Positions 1 through 8,912 are shown, counted from the stretch's first letter. The stretch: DNA of 64,000 nt from Roseobacter sp. (GCA_015665415.1 JADFAE010000010.1:372001-436000); one strand, 5' to 3'. Numbers and translations: made by a program. The notes: generated by a model from the sequence alone, not told the origin.

Positions 1-726
1 CACCTCAAGTGCTGCCTGGGTGGTGCCATTTGGACTGGTCACATTGACCCGCAGTTGGCTGGGACTGTCGTCAGAGCTTGCAGCCAGAGCCCCGGCCCCG
101 GCGACAGTGGCCTTGGCCAGTTGCATCGCCAGCGCTGCGGGCAGCCCCTGCGCTTCTCCGGCGGCGGCAAGGGTTTCGATCAGATGAAAAACATAGGCCG
201 GACCCGAGCCGCTGACCCCGGTGACCGCATCCATCTGTGCTTCGCTGTCCAGTCGCACGGTCTGGCCGATGGCCGACAACAAGTCTTCGGTCATGGCAAG
301 GTTTGCATCAGAGGTCTTTGCATTGCCAATCAGCGCGGTAATACCCTGGCCAATCGCGGCAGGCGTATTGGGCATGGCCCGGACAATAGGCGTATCGGCG
401 CCCAGCATTGCCTCAAAGCTGGCAATCGGCGTGCCTGCCGCGACAGAGACAAACAGCGTCTCGCCATTGCCCAGCGCCTGCAATTTGGGCAGGGCAGCCC
501 CCATCATCTGAGGTTTGACCGCGACCAGCACCAGGGCCGGATTGTCAGGCAGGTCGGTGTTGATATGGACGCCGGTGCCTTGCAGCCAATCAGAGGGGTG
601 CGGATCCAGAACCCAGACCGATGTTGCCGGCAATCCGCCCTCGAGCCAGCCCGCCAGCATCGCCGAGCCCATCTTACCGCAGCCCAGCAGCACCAGCCCG
701 CGCGTCTCAATCGTTCCTGTGGTCAT
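1..726 (-). CDS. proC: Pyrroline-5-carboxylate reductase, 3' end cut by window edge
   Basis: Last step of proline synthesis: NAD(P)H-dependent reduction of pyrroline-5-carboxylate in the cytoplasm. The first 242 codons are present and the frame stays open to base 1, so the stop lies outside. The Rossmann start LLGCGKMGSAML (residues about 12-23), VAVKPQ, the RAMPNTPA motif and the dimerisation signature GVSGSGPAY are all visible and typical of ProC. The ATG at 726 follows a GGGAGGG ribosome site by about 8 bases. It sits 41 bases after the YbjN-like gene on the same strand, so the two probably form one transcript, a pairing common in alphaproteobacteria. Confidence 0.95.
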   Translation of the reverse strand, partial: MTTGTIETRGLVLLGCGKMGSAMLAGWLEGGLPATSVWVLDPHPSDWLQGTGVHINTDLPDNPALVLVAVKPQMMGAALPKLQALGNGETLFVSVAAGTPIASFEAMLGADTPIVRAMPNTPAAIGQGITALIGNAKTSDANLAMTEDLLSAIGQTVRLDSEAQMDAVTGVSGSGPAYVFHLIETLAAAGEAQGLPAALAMQLAKATVAGAGALAASSDDSPSQLRVNVTSPNGTTQAALEV

Positions 727-767
727 CAGGTCACCCTCCCCGGTTGATAGTCTTTCCGGGGTCAGGT

Positions 768-1268
768 TTACGCCCGCCCGTAGGCCTCTGCAATGGCTAC
801 CTGAATAGCGTCTTTTGGCGAGCGATTGGCCCAGGTGGTGAGCTGAATCGCCGGATAGTAGCGTTCGGAATTGGACACCGCCGCATGGATCATTGCATCG
901 ATCTGATCCGGGCTGGCCGACTGGCCACCAGCCAGCATCAGCCCATAGCGATACAGCATCACCTTGTGATCCTCCCAATAGGTGAACCCTCCGGTCCAGC
1001 ATTGGTCGTTCATCAGATTGATCAACTCATAGAGCTGCGGGATCTTGGCCTCGGGCGGCTCCATTTCGTAGCTGCAGACCAATCGCAGGGTCTCTTCATA
1101 GCCGGACCAGGCAAGGGTCAGCGAATAGGTCCGCCACTGGCCTTCCACGGCCATGGCGATCTGGTCATCCCCAATGCGGTCAAAATCCCACTCATGATGG
1201 GCCGCCAAGTTTTCGACGATGTCGATCGGGTGGATTTCATCGTCCAGAAGATGTTCTGAAAGGGCCAT
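768..1268 (-). CDS. YbjN domain-containing protein
   Basis: A soluble 166-residue acidic protein of the YbjN family, whose biochemical role is not known; members have been linked to stress and motility phenotypes and adopt a type III secretion chaperone-like fold. Visible family traits are the acidic N-terminus (HLLDDEIHPIDIVENLA), the WRTYSL strand, the RLVCSYEME segment and the Trp-rich NDQCWTGGFTYWED stretch near the middle. The ATG is preceded by GAGAGGTGA. There is no signal peptide or membrane segment. It lies directly before proC on the same strand and is probably cotranscribed with it. Confidence 0.85.
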   Translation of the reverse strand: MALSEHLLDDEIHPIDIVENLAAHHEWDFDRIGDDQIAMAVEGQWRTYSLTLAWSGYEETLRLVCSYEMEPPEAKIPQLYELINLMNDQCWTGGFTYWEDHKVMLYRYGLMLAGGQSASPDQIDAMIHAAVSNSERYYPAIQLTTWANRSPKDAIQVAIAEAYGRA

Positions 1269-1690
1269 AGTCTCACCTCTCTGTTCTCTAGCCGTGAAGA
1301 ACGGGACTGCCCCCTACAGCTAGATTTCTGGTCAATGGACCGGGGAGCTTTCCCCTCTCCATACTAGATATGGTGGCAAGGGGGCGAGGCTCTGGCAAGA
1401 CTTTATTTGGGGATATCTGCAATAAGTTGTGGATGAAAGGGCTGGAACCGCAATATGTCGGCAGGTCGCCGCTGACCAAAAGATCCCGGATTTCCCAAGC
1501 CGCTGGCCGTGAAAATCCCCGGAATCCTGTGCCAAAGCGCAGCTGCTCATGTGCGGCATACCAGGGTCTTCCAGCGCCAGTCCTGGCACTGAAATCCTCC
1601 TTCAGCCCATTGGTTCTCTGCGGGCCTCTGCCCCGGATCAGGGCGCAGCAAACGCCCCGATTCAATGCACGACGGCTTTGACCTGTCGGA
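1269..1690. other. Gene-free stretch between the UbiK-like and YbjN-like genes
   Basis: No convincing coding frame: the open frames here have no recognisable composition or ribosome site. On the minus strand there is room for the promoter of the ybjN-proC unit (a TTGCCA-like and TATCTA-like pair near 1365-1390) and several strong hairpins: one pairs GGATTTTC with GGAAATCC around 1485-1522, another is GGGGA-gctt-TCCCC near 1342-1355. A structured non-coding RNA is possible, but I recognise no family. Confidence 0.35.
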
Positions 1691-1936
1691 TCAGCCCTTG
1701 GTTTCCAGCGCATCAAGGCGCGCCTTCAGCGCCTCGTTCTCTTCGCGGGCCTTTTGCGCCATGGCGCGCACCGCGTCGAATTCTTCGCGGGTCACAAAAT
1801 CGCGATCTGCCAACCAGCGGTCCATCAGGCTTTTCATTGCGGTCTCAGCCTCATCCTTTGCGCCCTGGGCCACGCCCATTGCATTGGTCATCAGCTGAGA
1901 AATATCGTCCATGATCTTATTGCGGCTCTGCATCAT
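1691..1936 (-). CDS. ubiK: UbiK-family accessory factor (BMFP / YqiC)
   Basis: An 81-residue, almost wholly helical protein. In enterobacteria UbiK helps the aerobic ubiquinone-hydroxylating complex through UbiJ; in other bacteria the family was described as a membrane-fusogenic coiled coil. The sequence shows the expected amphipathic N-terminal helix (KIMDDISQLMTNAMGVAQG) and a charged C-terminal coiled coil containing the signature FVTREEFDAVRAMAQKAREEN. I chose the first Met of MMQSRNK; an upstream in-frame ATG at 2020 would add 28 unlike residues and would crowd the divergent lgt start. It is divergent from lgt, the usual roseobacter arrangement as I recall it. Confidence 0.85.
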   Translation of the reverse strand: MMQSRNKIMDDISQLMTNAMGVAQGAKDEAETAMKSLMDRWLADRDFVTREEFDAVRAMAQKAREENEALKARLDALETKG

Positions 1937-2030
1937 CTTCTCCGTATCACTCTTAACCCCTATATGGGGCTGCAAAGGGTCGCGGGCAAGCCGTTGACTT
2001 TCATTCGCGAGCAAAGGCATTCAGGACCAC

Positions 2031-2930
2031 ATGCAGGCCATGATCCAATTTCCCGATATTTCGCCCGAGATTTTCTCGATTTCCCTGTTTGGCATGGAGT
2101 TTGCCCTGCGCTGGTATGCCCTGGCCTATATCGCCGGCATTGTGATTGCCTGGCGTCTGGCGGTCACTGCGCTCAAAGCGCCGCAGCTCTGGCCCGGCCA
2201 AAAACCCCCAATGCAGCCAGCCCAGGTCGAGGATCTGCTGACCTGGATCATCATTGGGGTGATTCTTGGGGGTCGCCTTGGCTTTGTGTTGTTCTATCAG
2301 CCCGGCTATTACCTGTCGCACCCCGCCGAAATCCTGCGCATCTGGCAGGGCGGCATGGCGTTTCATGGCGGCCTGATCGGGGTGATTGTGGCCTCTTGGG
2401 CCTATGCCGGCCGCCACGGGATCGCCAAAATCCAGATGGCCGATCTGGTGGCCTATACCGTTCCTGCCGGGCTGTTGCTGGGGCGGCTGGCCAATTTCAT
2501 CAACGCAGAACTTTGGGGCCGTCCCACCGACCTGCCCTGGGGCGTTGCGTTTCCCACCCAGGGGGCACAGGCCTGCGGCCAGGCCCTGGGAGAGATCTGC
2601 GCCCGCCACCCCTCGCAACTCTATGAGGCCGCGCTGGAAGGCCTGATCCTGGGTGGTCTGTTGCTGTGGCTGACCTGGCGGCGACACAGCCTAAAGCGCC
2701 CGGGGCTGAACCTCGGGGTGTTCCTGGCAGGTTACGGCATGGCGCGCTTTCTGGTGGAGTTCTTCCGCCAACCGGATGCGCAATTTGTCTCGCCGGGCAA
2801 TCCTCTGGGGCTGGCCTGGCATCTGGGCGGCTATGGCCTCACCATGGGGCAAATGCTGTCGCTGCCGATGATTGCGCTCGGGCTGTACTTTGCCCTGCGC
2901 CACAAACCAAACGAGGAGCAGGCGGCATGA
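2031..2930 (+). CDS. lgt: Prolipoprotein diacylglyceryl transferase
   Basis: Inner-membrane enzyme that moves diacylglycerol from phosphatidylglycerol to the lipobox cysteine of prolipoproteins, the first step of lipoprotein maturation. The 299 residues show seven likely membrane spans. The family marks are the HGGLIGV motif near residue 115 and the Lgt signature [17 protein letters not shown] near residues 151-167, which contains the conserved Arg, Asn and Glu. Length is normal. The ATG at 2031 has AGGA five bases upstream. Its stop overlaps the next start as ATGA, so it is translationally coupled to the methyltransferase gene. Confidence 0.97.
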   Translation: MQAMIQFPDISPEIFSISLFGMEFALRWYALAYIAGIVIAWRLAVTALKAPQLWPGQKPPMQPAQVEDLLTWIIIGVILGGRLGFVLFYQPGYYLSHPAEILRIWQGGMAFHGGLIGVIVASWAYAGRHGIAKIQMADLVAYTVPAGLLLGRLANFINAELWGRPTDLPWGVAFPTQGAQACGQALGEICARHPSQLYEAALEGLILGGLLLWLTWRRHSLKRPGLNLGVFLAGYGMARFLVEFFRQPDAQFVSPGNPLGLAWHLGGYGLTMGQMLSLPMIALGLYFALRHKPNEEQAA

Positions 2931-3997
2931 GCAGCCTGCTGCAGCAGATCACCGCCCGGATCACCAGCGAAGGCCCAATCAGCCTGGCCGACTACATGGC
3001 CGAATGTCTGCTGCACCCCGAACACGGCTACTACACCACCCGCAGCCCCTTTGGCAGCGAGGGCGATTTCACCACCGCGCCAGAAATCAGCCAGATGTTT
3101 GGCGAGCTGATCGGCCTGGCGCTAGCGCAATGCTGGCTGGATCAGGGTGCCCCTGCGCCATTTTCTCTGGCAGAGCTCGGCCCCGGCCGTGGTACCCTGA
3201 TGGCCGATCTGCTGCGCGCCACCCGCGCGGTTCCCGGCTTTCATGCCGCCATGCAAATCCACCTGGTTGAGGCCTCCCCCCGCCTGCGCGCCCAACAAAA
3301 GGATGCGCTGGCAGAGAATCAGGTCCGCTGGGTCGACAGCGTGGATGCGCTGCCAGAGCAGCCGCTGTTCCTGGTTGCCAACGAGTTCTTCGACGCCCTG
3401 CCCATCCGCCAATTTGTGCGCGACACCGAGGGCTGGCGCGAAAGGCGTGTTGGGCTCTCAGATGGCGCACTCTGTTTCGGTTTGGGCCCAGAGGCACCGC
3501 AGCCCGCCCTGGAACACCGCCTGCTGGATACAAAGCCCGATGATCTGGTTGAGCTGACCCCCGCCGCCGCACCCATCACGGCCCTTCTGGCCCAGCGCAT
3601 TGCCCAACACGGTGGGGCGGCCCTGATCATCGACTACGGAGATTGGCGCTCTCTGGGTGATACGCTGCAGGCGCTTCAGGCCCATGCACCGGTGGATCCA
3701 CTCCTGGACCCAGGCTCCGCCGATCTGACCGCCCATGTCGATTTTGAGCCCTTGTGTAGCGTGGCCCAGGGCGCGGGCTGTGCCTTTAGCAAACTGACCC
3801 CCCAAGGCGTATTTCTGGAGCGGCTCGGCATCACCGATCGCGCCCGTGCACTGGCGGCGTCACTGCAAGGCGATGCCTTGGAAAACCTGATCGCCGCACA
3901 TCGCAGGTTGACGCACCCCGAGGAAATGGGAAACCTGTTCAAAGTACTGGGGATCACCCCCGCACATATAGCCCCGCCTCCAGGATTGCTGTCATGA
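2927..3997 (+). CDS. SAM-dependent methyltransferase of the MidA / NDUFAF7 (DUF185) family
   Basis: A 356-residue protein. Mitochondrial NDUFAF7 dimethylates an arginine of the NDUFS2 subunit of complex I during assembly; the bacterial role may be the same but is inferred. Visible family features are the N-terminal [21 protein letters not shown], the [18 protein letters not shown] segment and the SAM-binding motif [15 protein letters not shown] near residues 82-96. Further on are [16 protein letters not shown] and the IIDYGD motif. The start is the ATG overlapping the lgt stop by 4 bases; the end overlaps pgeF in the same way, giving a tight three-gene unit. Confidence 0.9.
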   Translation: MSSLLQQITARITSEGPISLADYMAECLLHPEHGYYTTRSPFGSEGDFTTAPEISQMFGELIGLALAQCWLDQGAPAPFSLAELGPGRGTLMADLLRATRAVPGFHAAMQIHLVEASPRLRAQQKDALAENQVRWVDSVDALPEQPLFLVANEFFDALPIRQFVRDTEGWRERRVGLSDGALCFGLGPEAPQPALEHRLLDTKPDDLVELTPAAAPITALLAQRIAQHGGAALIIDYGDWRSLGDTLQALQAHAPVDPLLDPGSADLTAHVDFEPLCSVAQGAGCAFSKLTPQGVFLERLGITDRARALAASLQGDALENLIAAHRRLTHPEEMGNLFKVLGITPAHIAPPPGLLS

Positions 3998-4749
3998 CGT
4001 TGGAAATTCTGACCTCCGATCTGTTGACCGGCACCCGCCACGGGTTTTTCACCCGACGTGGCGGGGCCTCTTCGGGAATCTTTGCCGGATTGAACTGCGG
4101 CTTGGGCTCTTCGGATCAGCGCCAGGCCGTCGCGCTCAACCGGGCCCGTGTGGCAGAGGCCATGAACGTGGGTCCGGAGGCGCTGGCCGGGGTGCATCAG
4201 GTCCATTCGGCAGATGTGGCGGTGATCACCGGGCCTACCCACGAACGGCCCCGCGCCGATGCCATGGTGAGCAACACCCCCGGCGTTGCCCTGGGGATCC
4301 TCACCGCCGATTGTCAGCCGGTTCTGTTTGCCGATGTGGAGGCCGGGGTCATCGGGGCCGCCCACGCGGGCTGGCGCGGCGCGCTGGATGGGGTGCTTGA
4401 AGCCACCTTGACCGCGATGGAGGACCTGGGGGCCAGCCGCGCAAATACCTGCGCCGTGATCGGCCCTTCGATTTCTCAGGCTTCCTATGAGGTCGGGCCA
4501 GAGTTCTTTGAAGATTTCACCCATCAGAATGCCGACAACACCCGCTTTTTCGCCGAGGGCGAAGGCGACCGCTACTTGTTCGATCTGCCTGGATTAGGGC
4601 TGCAACTGCTACGACAGGCCGGCATCGGCGCGGCGGAATGGACCCGCCATTGCACCTATGGCGATCCGGACCGCTTCTACTCATACCGGCGCGCCACCCA
4701 CACAGGTGAAGCCGACTACGGAAGGTTAATTTCCTGCATCAGCCTTTAA
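3994..4749 (+). CDS. pgeF: Peptidoglycan editing factor PgeF (YfiH, multicopper polyphenol oxidase fold)
   Basis: 251 residues of the YfiH/PgeF family. In E. coli PgeF removes wrongly incorporated L-Ser from the muropeptide precursor UDP-MurNAc-Ser; related proteins were named polyphenol oxidases or purine-nucleoside enzymes. The conserved metal and active-site residues are visible in GVHQVHSADV (about residues 67-76), LTADCQPVLFAD and GAAHAGWRGALDGV. The C-terminus has the usual HCTYGDPDRFYSYRR signature. The start overlaps the upstream stop as ATGA, so the order is lgt-midA-pgeF in one operon. Confidence 0.93.
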   Translation: MTLEILTSDLLTGTRHGFFTRRGGASSGIFAGLNCGLGSSDQRQAVALNRARVAEAMNVGPEALAGVHQVHSADVAVITGPTHERPRADAMVSNTPGVALGILTADCQPVLFADVEAGVIGAAHAGWRGALDGVLEATLTAMEDLGASRANTCAVIGPSISQASYEVGPEFFEDFTHQNADNTRFFAEGEGDRYLFDLPGLGLQLLRQAGIGAAEWTRHCTYGDPDRFYSYRRATHTGEADYGRLISCISL

Positions 4750-5005
4750 CGGCTGGCCGCGCAAGATCGGTACGGTTTTCGCCTTATTTGCCATCACGCC
4801 GCAGGCTCGCGCGCACCAAATTCTAAAAAATTTAGACAAATTACAAAGGTTTATCCTGAGGGTTTTACGCCCTCGAGAACTGCGCCTTGCGCATGGGCTT
4901 CCTTTTCCTTTCCACGCCTCGGCCACATTCAGGGCGCAAAGATTACCGATAAAGAGTGCAACCAAGCAGATCCAAGATCTGCGCAGCACCGGTAGGAGAA
5001 GCCAA

Positions 5006-5167
5006 GTGAAAGCCAGAACCCGTTTCCTGAAATCGGTAATTTCTGCCGCAAAATCAGACACCACCGAGATGCCATGGACGCGTGGTGCCCCCCGGCAAGC
5101 GCGATTGAACGCCCGCCGCATTGGCTCCGATCAGCGCCAGGACACCCTGCGCCTGAAGCGCGCATAG
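5006..5167 (+). CDS. Small basic hypothetical protein (53 residues, GTG start)
   Basis: A short frame opening with GTG and preceded by AGGAG with 7 bases between. It encodes VKARTRFLKSVISAAKSD followed by an EMPWTRG core and an Arg-rich tail. I recall similar small proteins beginning MKARTRFLKSVI with a MPW-RGARR core in roseobacters, but cannot check this here. No signal peptide or membrane segment; pI would be high. It is preceded by an AT-rich patch near 4830-4850 that could hold its promoter. Function unknown. If not coding, the whole 4750-5515 interval would be gene-free. Confidence 0.6.
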   Translation: MKARTRFLKSVISAAKSDTTEMPWTRGAPRQARLNARRIGSDQRQDTLRLKRA

Positions 5168-5515
5168 CCGGGATCAAACCGGCGCGCTGCACTCAACTGC
5201 GGGATCCCAAAAGAGAGGATTTTCCACGACAGATCTCCAAAGCACGTCCGGCCAAGGAGCCACACTTACACTGGCGGTGATCATATTTTAGGCAATAGCC
5301 GCCACAGTCTCAGCACATGATCCATCGCAGCATCGCCCGGCTCGCGTCGACAGGCAAAGCGCCATGGCCCATCTGAGAGCAGAACCAGCAAGGCACCCCG
5401 GTGCAAAACCAATTTATGAGAAAAAATTTTGTTCCATCACCCAATCCCGTTTTTGCCTGATCTGCCGATGGGGGTCGGCGCAGGCAAAGCTGCTAAAGAG
5501 AAAGGTCTGGAGTAG
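5168..5515. other. Gene-free stretch upstream of the Hint-domain gene
   Basis: I see no convincing coding frame. The last third turns AT-rich (around 5412-5435, an AAAAAATTTTG run), which fits a promoter or UP-like region for the Hint-domain gene at 5516. No clear terminator or RNA gene was seen. Confidence 0.4.
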
Positions 5516-6298
5516 ATGACCATCCCATATTCGCTGCTACAGGCAGCGGCAAAGGCCTCAGAGGCCAACGCTTTGCTGCAGGACCCTGCCGCCCTGCGTC
5601 AGCTGAACAAACCACAGTTGCGCCGCTATGAAGTGAGCAGCCTTTTACCCAATGGCAGCATCGCCGAGACCCGTCATATAGCCCCAGCCCTGCCGCTCTT
5701 TGAGGAGGCGTTTTGTGCCTTTACCCGTGGCTCACTGGTTGAGACAACCTCTGGCCCGATCGCGGTGGAGGATCTTCTGCCGGGGGACGAGATACTCACC
5801 CACGACGGCAACAGCCAGCCCTTGATCTGGAAAGGCACCACCAGTCTGGTGCCTTCGCGGGCCGATGCCAAGGGACGCAATCACCGGCTAACCAGCTTTA
5901 TGGCCGACAGTCTTGGCCTACAAAAGCCGACCTCCTGCGTGGTGACCGGCCCCTCGGCGCGCCTGCTGCGCATGCCCCCGCATATGTCGGCTACCCCGGA
6001 CAGCCCCCAGATGCTCACACCGGTGCAGGAATTTCAGGACGGCATGAACATCTTTGAAACGGCCCCGCCAACTGTGGTGGATATGTTCCATCTCTGCCTG
6101 CCCGAACATGCGGTGATCAAGGTCGGCGGCCTGGAGTTCGAAACCTACCACCCCGGACCGGAAGCCCTGAAACTGGTGAGCTATGCCATCAAGACGCTTT
6201 TCCTCAATCTCTTCAGCCATGTGGATACACTCAATGGCTTTGGCCCACTGGCGCATGAACGCGCCGCTTTTGAGGCGCAAAACACACTGAGCGGATAA
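5516..6298 (+). CDS. Hint-domain protein (Hint_2 type)
   Basis: 260 residues with a Hint (hedgehog/intein) module starting at about residue 67: CAFTRGSLVETTSGPIAV, then the VEDLLPGDEILTHDG turn and LIWKG. Hint modules can self-cleave at the leading cysteine. Roseobacters carry many Hint_2 proteins, often attached to secreted calcium-binding proteins. Here the module stands nearly alone behind about 65 residues of N-terminal sequence without a signal peptide, and continues with a long C-terminal part containing VVDMFHLCLPEHAVIKVGGLEFETYHPG. Whether it splices or cleaves is unknown. No neighbour suggests a partner. Confidence 0.8.
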   Translation: MTIPYSLLQAAAKASEANALLQDPAALRQLNKPQLRRYEVSSLLPNGSIAETRHIAPALPLFEEAFCAFTRGSLVETTSGPIAVEDLLPGDEILTHDGNSQPLIWKGTTSLVPSRADAKGRNHRLTSFMADSLGLQKPTSCVVTGPSARLLRMPPHMSATPDSPQMLTPVQEFQDGMNIFETAPPTVVDMFHLCLPEHAVIKVGGLEFETYHPGPEALKLVSYAIKTLFLNLFSHVDTLNGFGPLAHERAAFEAQNTLSG

Positions 6299-6405
6299 GT
6301 CATCAAAGGCCCGTTTTTACACAAAAGGCCCGCGGAAGCGGTCCAACGGTCGCCAAAAAATGCAGCCAGAGCCTGTGCCGATAGAACCGGCGCAGGCTTT
6401 TGCGC

Positions 6406-6906
6406 TCAGGCTTCGCGCATCAGGCGTTCTTCCAGAACCTCGAAGGGCACGCCGGGTTCATCCTTGGCGCCCCGGATCACCAGCGAGGTCTTGACGCTGG
6501 CTACATTCGGAGTGGTCAGCAGGTCTCCGGTCAGGAAGCTCTGAAAGGTGCTCAGATCCGGTGAGACACATTTCAGGATGAAATCCACCTCGCCGTTCAG
6601 CATGTGGCACTCGCGCACCAAAGGCCAGCTGCGGCATTTTTCCTCAAAGGCGGACAACTCAGCCTCGGCCTGGCTTTCCAGACCAACCATGGCGAAGACC
6701 TGCACCTCAAAACCCAGCTCGCGGGCATTCACCTCTGCGTGATAACCGCCAATCAGCCCAACCTCTTCCAGCGCCCGTACCCGGCGCAGGCAGGGGGGCG
6801 CCGAAATGCCAACCCGCTTGGCCAATTCAACATTGGTCATACGTCCATCAGCCTGCAATTCCGAGAGTATCTTGCGATCAATCGGATCAAGACGCGTAGT
6901 GACCAT
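6406..6906 (-). CDS. Lrp/AsnC-family transcriptional regulator
   Basis: 166 residues. The N-terminal winged helix starts at LDPIDRKILSELQADGRMTN and has the recognition helix in ELAKRVGISAPPCLRRVRALEE; the C-terminal half is the ligand-binding RAM domain (VQVFAMVGLE, EVDFILKCVSPDLSTFQSFL, VKTSLVIRGAKDEPG). Such proteins form octamers and respond to amino acids. The ATG at 6906 follows AGGAG; an upstream in-frame ATG lacks support. It is divergent from trxB, an arrangement frequent in Rhodobacteraceae. Phased repeats in the shared upstream region suggest autoregulation. Effector not known. Confidence 0.93.
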   Translation of the reverse strand: MVTTRLDPIDRKILSELQADGRMTNVELAKRVGISAPPCLRRVRALEEVGLIGGYHAEVNARELGFEVQVFAMVGLESQAEAELSAFEEKCRSWPLVRECHMLNGEVDFILKCVSPDLSTFQSFLTGDLLTTPNVASVKTSLVIRGAKDEPGVPFEVLEERLMREA

Positions 6907-6933
6907 GTGTAGAGCTCCTGTCAGATTGCGTTT

Positions 6934-6961
6934 CTTATAGCACCGCCACGGCACCGCGCAA
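6934..6961 (-). promoter_or_regulatory. Putative promoter of the Lrp-family gene
   Basis: On the minus strand TTGCGC (6956-6961), a 16-base spacer and TATAAG (6934-6939), the latter with an extended TGC just before it. The predicted transcript start would leave a leader of about 20 bases ending in the AGGAG ribosome site. The -35 box overlaps a phased repeat, so a bound Lrp protein would touch it. Read by eye only. Confidence 0.5.
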
Positions 6962-6986
6962 TATTATTTCACCGCGGCGCAATAAT
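6956..6986. promoter_or_regulatory. Phased repeats, candidate Lrp operator
   Basis: GCGCAATA occurs at 6956-6963 and again at 6977-6984, exactly 21 bases (two helical turns) apart. The same region forms an imperfect 24-bp palindrome, ATTATT(6963-6968)...AATAAT(6981-6986), centred on CCGCGG. Phased sites of this kind are typical of octameric Lrp proteins. It lies upstream of both the Lrp gene and trxB. Confidence 0.45.
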
Positions 6987-7027
6987 CTTTGCGACATAAA
7001 GTTTCAAGCGCCAAAGCGACCGAATCT

Positions 7028-7052
7028 CGGCCTGGTGAACCGGCCTGGTGAA
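7028..7052 (+). repeat. Two-copy short direct repeat before trxB
   Basis: CGGCCTGGTGAA is present at 7028-7039 and 7041-7052, one base apart (13-base period). It lies in the divergent region between the Lrp gene and trxB. It could be a recent slippage duplication or a binding site; nothing else supports either. Confidence 0.5.
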
Positions 7053-7173
7053 AGCGGCAAAAGGACCTCCTGCGCCCAGCCGCCGCATGAGGGGTTTAAG
7101 AGCCATGCCCCTGTCGCTATATGCAAGGACGACAGACGGCAGGCCCGTCACTGCACAGATTTGGGGATACAAG

Positions 7174-8115
7174 ATGAGCGACACCCGTCACACCAAGGTT
7201 CTGATCATTGGCTCTGGTCCGGCTGGCTATACCGCCGGGGTCTACGCCGCCCGCGCCATGCTGGAACCGGTTCTGGTTCAGGGCATCGAGCCCGGCGGCC
7301 AGCTGACCACCACCACCGAGGTTGAAAACTACCCCGGCTTTACCGAGGTGCAGGGCCCGGATCTGATGATCAAGATGCAGGAACACGCCTCTGCCATGGG
7401 CTGTGACATCATCGGCGACATCATCACCTCGCTGGACACCACCAAGCGCCCCTTTGTGGCTGTGGGTGACAGCGGCATGGTCTACACGGCGGATGCGGTG
7501 ATCCTGGCAACTGGCGCGCGCGCCAAATGGCTGGGCCTGGAAACCGAAGAGAAGTTCAAGGGCTTTGGCGTCTCCGCCTGCGCCACCTGCGACGGATTCT
7601 TCTATCGCGGCCAGGAAATCGTGGTCATCGGCGGCGGTAATACCGCAGTTGAGGAAGCCCTGTTCCTGACCAACTTTGCCTCCAAGGTCACGCTGGTGCA
7701 CCGCCGCGATGAGCTGCGTGCGGAAAAAATCCTGATCGACCGGCTGATGAAAAACGACAAAATCGAACCCCTTTGGTTTCATGAACTGGAAGAGGTCTAT
7801 GGCACCGACAGCCCGCTGGGCGTCGAGGGCATCAAGGTCAAGCATACCAAGTCCGGCGAAATCACCGACATCCCCTGCAAGGGTGTCTTTGTCGCCATCG
7901 GCCACGCCCCCGCAAATGAGCTGGTGAAGGACACGCTGGAGCTGCACAACGGCGGCTATGTCTCCGTCAAGCCCGGCACCACCGAGACCTCTGTTCCTGG
8001 CGTTTTTGCGGCTGGGGACCTCACCGATCACAAATACCGCCAGGCGGTAACATCAGCTGGTATGGGCTGCATGGCTGCCCTGGATGCGGAACGGTTCCTG
8101 GCGGAACAGGAATAG
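7174..8115 (+). CDS. trxB: Thioredoxin-disulfide reductase
   Basis: Flavoenzyme of 313 residues that passes electrons from NADPH to thioredoxin. Seen: FAD-binding [16 protein letters not shown] (about residues 13-28), [17 protein letters not shown], the redox-active CATC motif in [11 protein letters not shown] near residue 138, the NADPH-binding [13 protein letters not shown], and the C-terminal FAD motif [23 protein letters not shown]. Length is normal. An in-frame extension reaches back to 7048, but the conserved N-terminus begins at [13 protein letters not shown], so the ATG at 7174 is preferred. A strong terminator follows at 8150. Confidence 0.97.
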   Translation: MSDTRHTKVLIIGSGPAGYTAGVYAARAMLEPVLVQGIEPGGQLTTTTEVENYPGFTEVQGPDLMIKMQEHASAMGCDIIGDIITSLDTTKRPFVAVGDSGMVYTADAVILATGARAKWLGLETEEKFKGFGVSACATCDGFFYRGQEIVVIGGGNTAVEEALFLTNFASKVTLVHRRDELRAEKILIDRLMKNDKIEPLWFHELEEVYGTDSPLGVEGIKVKHTKSGEITDIPCKGVFVAIGHAPANELVKDTLELHNGGYVSVKPGTTETSVPGVFAAGDLTDHKYRQAVTSAGMGCMAALDAERFLAEQE

Positions 8116-8149
8116 ATCGCCTCCTCTGAAATCGGGGCCTCAAGTCTCG

Positions 8150-8184
8150 GGACGTTGCAGCACCTGCCTGCAGCGTCCTTTTTT
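8150..8184 (+). terminator. Rho-independent terminator after trxB
   Basis: An 11-base stem GGACGTTGCAG / CTGCAGCGTCC (one G-U pair) with a 7-base loop, followed by TTTTTT. It lies 35 bases past the trxB stop. Confidence 0.9.
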
Positions 8185-8327
8185 CATTCGCAGAGCACCT
8201 CTCAGGCTGGCCAACCGAGCGCAGGGACTAGCCAGTTTTGCTAGATTGACAATCCACCTGGGGCATTCAACCATGCCCTTGATATTCGCTTTTTAGCTCA
8301 AAAAAATTTCAACAGATGGATCACAAG

Positions 8328-8726
8328 ATGAAACAGATTATCTGGGGCAGTCTCCTCGCTCTCGCGGCTCTGACCACGACTGCACAGGCGGATTATCTGA
8401 CGCGGTGGGAAGCCGCCGACGAAATCATCGCCAAACGCTTCAACTATCTACTGGTCAAGGACCAAGGCACGACACCGCCCCCGCATCAATGGACCGCAGA
8501 GCGGCGCAGCGGCACAAAATGTCTGATCCAGGAATTGATGCAGCGGGACGGCTCCGACAAAACCGTGCGCAAGATCGTTCGAAACCTCGAAGATCTGGCC
8601 AGCACGGCCAACAGTCACTCCGTGTCGCGGCTGGGCGCCAATCAGCTCGCCGCGGTGACCTTTCGCGCTGACATCGAGTTGAGCGAAATTGGCGCCCTGG
8701 CCCAGAAATGCAACGCCATGCTATAA
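8328..8726 (+). CDS. Small secreted hypothetical protein
   Basis: 132 residues with a clear Sec signal peptide: MKQ, a hydrophobic core, then TTAQA with cleavage expected before DYLTRWEA. The mature part is helical and charged and has two cysteines (GTKCLIQE and LAQKCNAML) that could form a disulfide in the periplasm. An ATG 12 bases upstream (8316) is in frame; I prefer 8328 because GGA lies 7 bases ahead and the signal peptide then starts with a usual charged end. I do not recognise the family. It stands alone after the trxB terminator. Confidence 0.65.
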   Translation: MKQIIWGSLLALAALTTTAQADYLTRWEAADEIIAKRFNYLLVKDQGTTPPPHQWTAERRSGTKCLIQELMQRDGSDKTVRKIVRNLEDLASTANSHSVSRLGANQLAAVTFRADIELSEIGALAQKCNAML

Positions 8727-8912
8727 GGGCTCCCCACGGGGCGGCCTGCTGGGCACAGCAGGGCATCTCTACCCCCTGTCAATCCGGCATGATCTGTGCC
8801 CTCCCGCACAGGGCTTGGCCTTGACCCGCCGTCACCTGAGCCGCAGGTTGGTCATAACACCACGGGCACCCTGCCCCTCTGCCAGTACAGCCCGACAGGA
8901 GCCCGCAAAACG

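Noticed and set aside
1288-1716. 142-codon minus-strand frame between ubiK-like and ybjN genes
   Set aside because: Overlaps the end of the UbiK-like gene, no family resemblance, low-complexity Arg/Pro/Gly composition.
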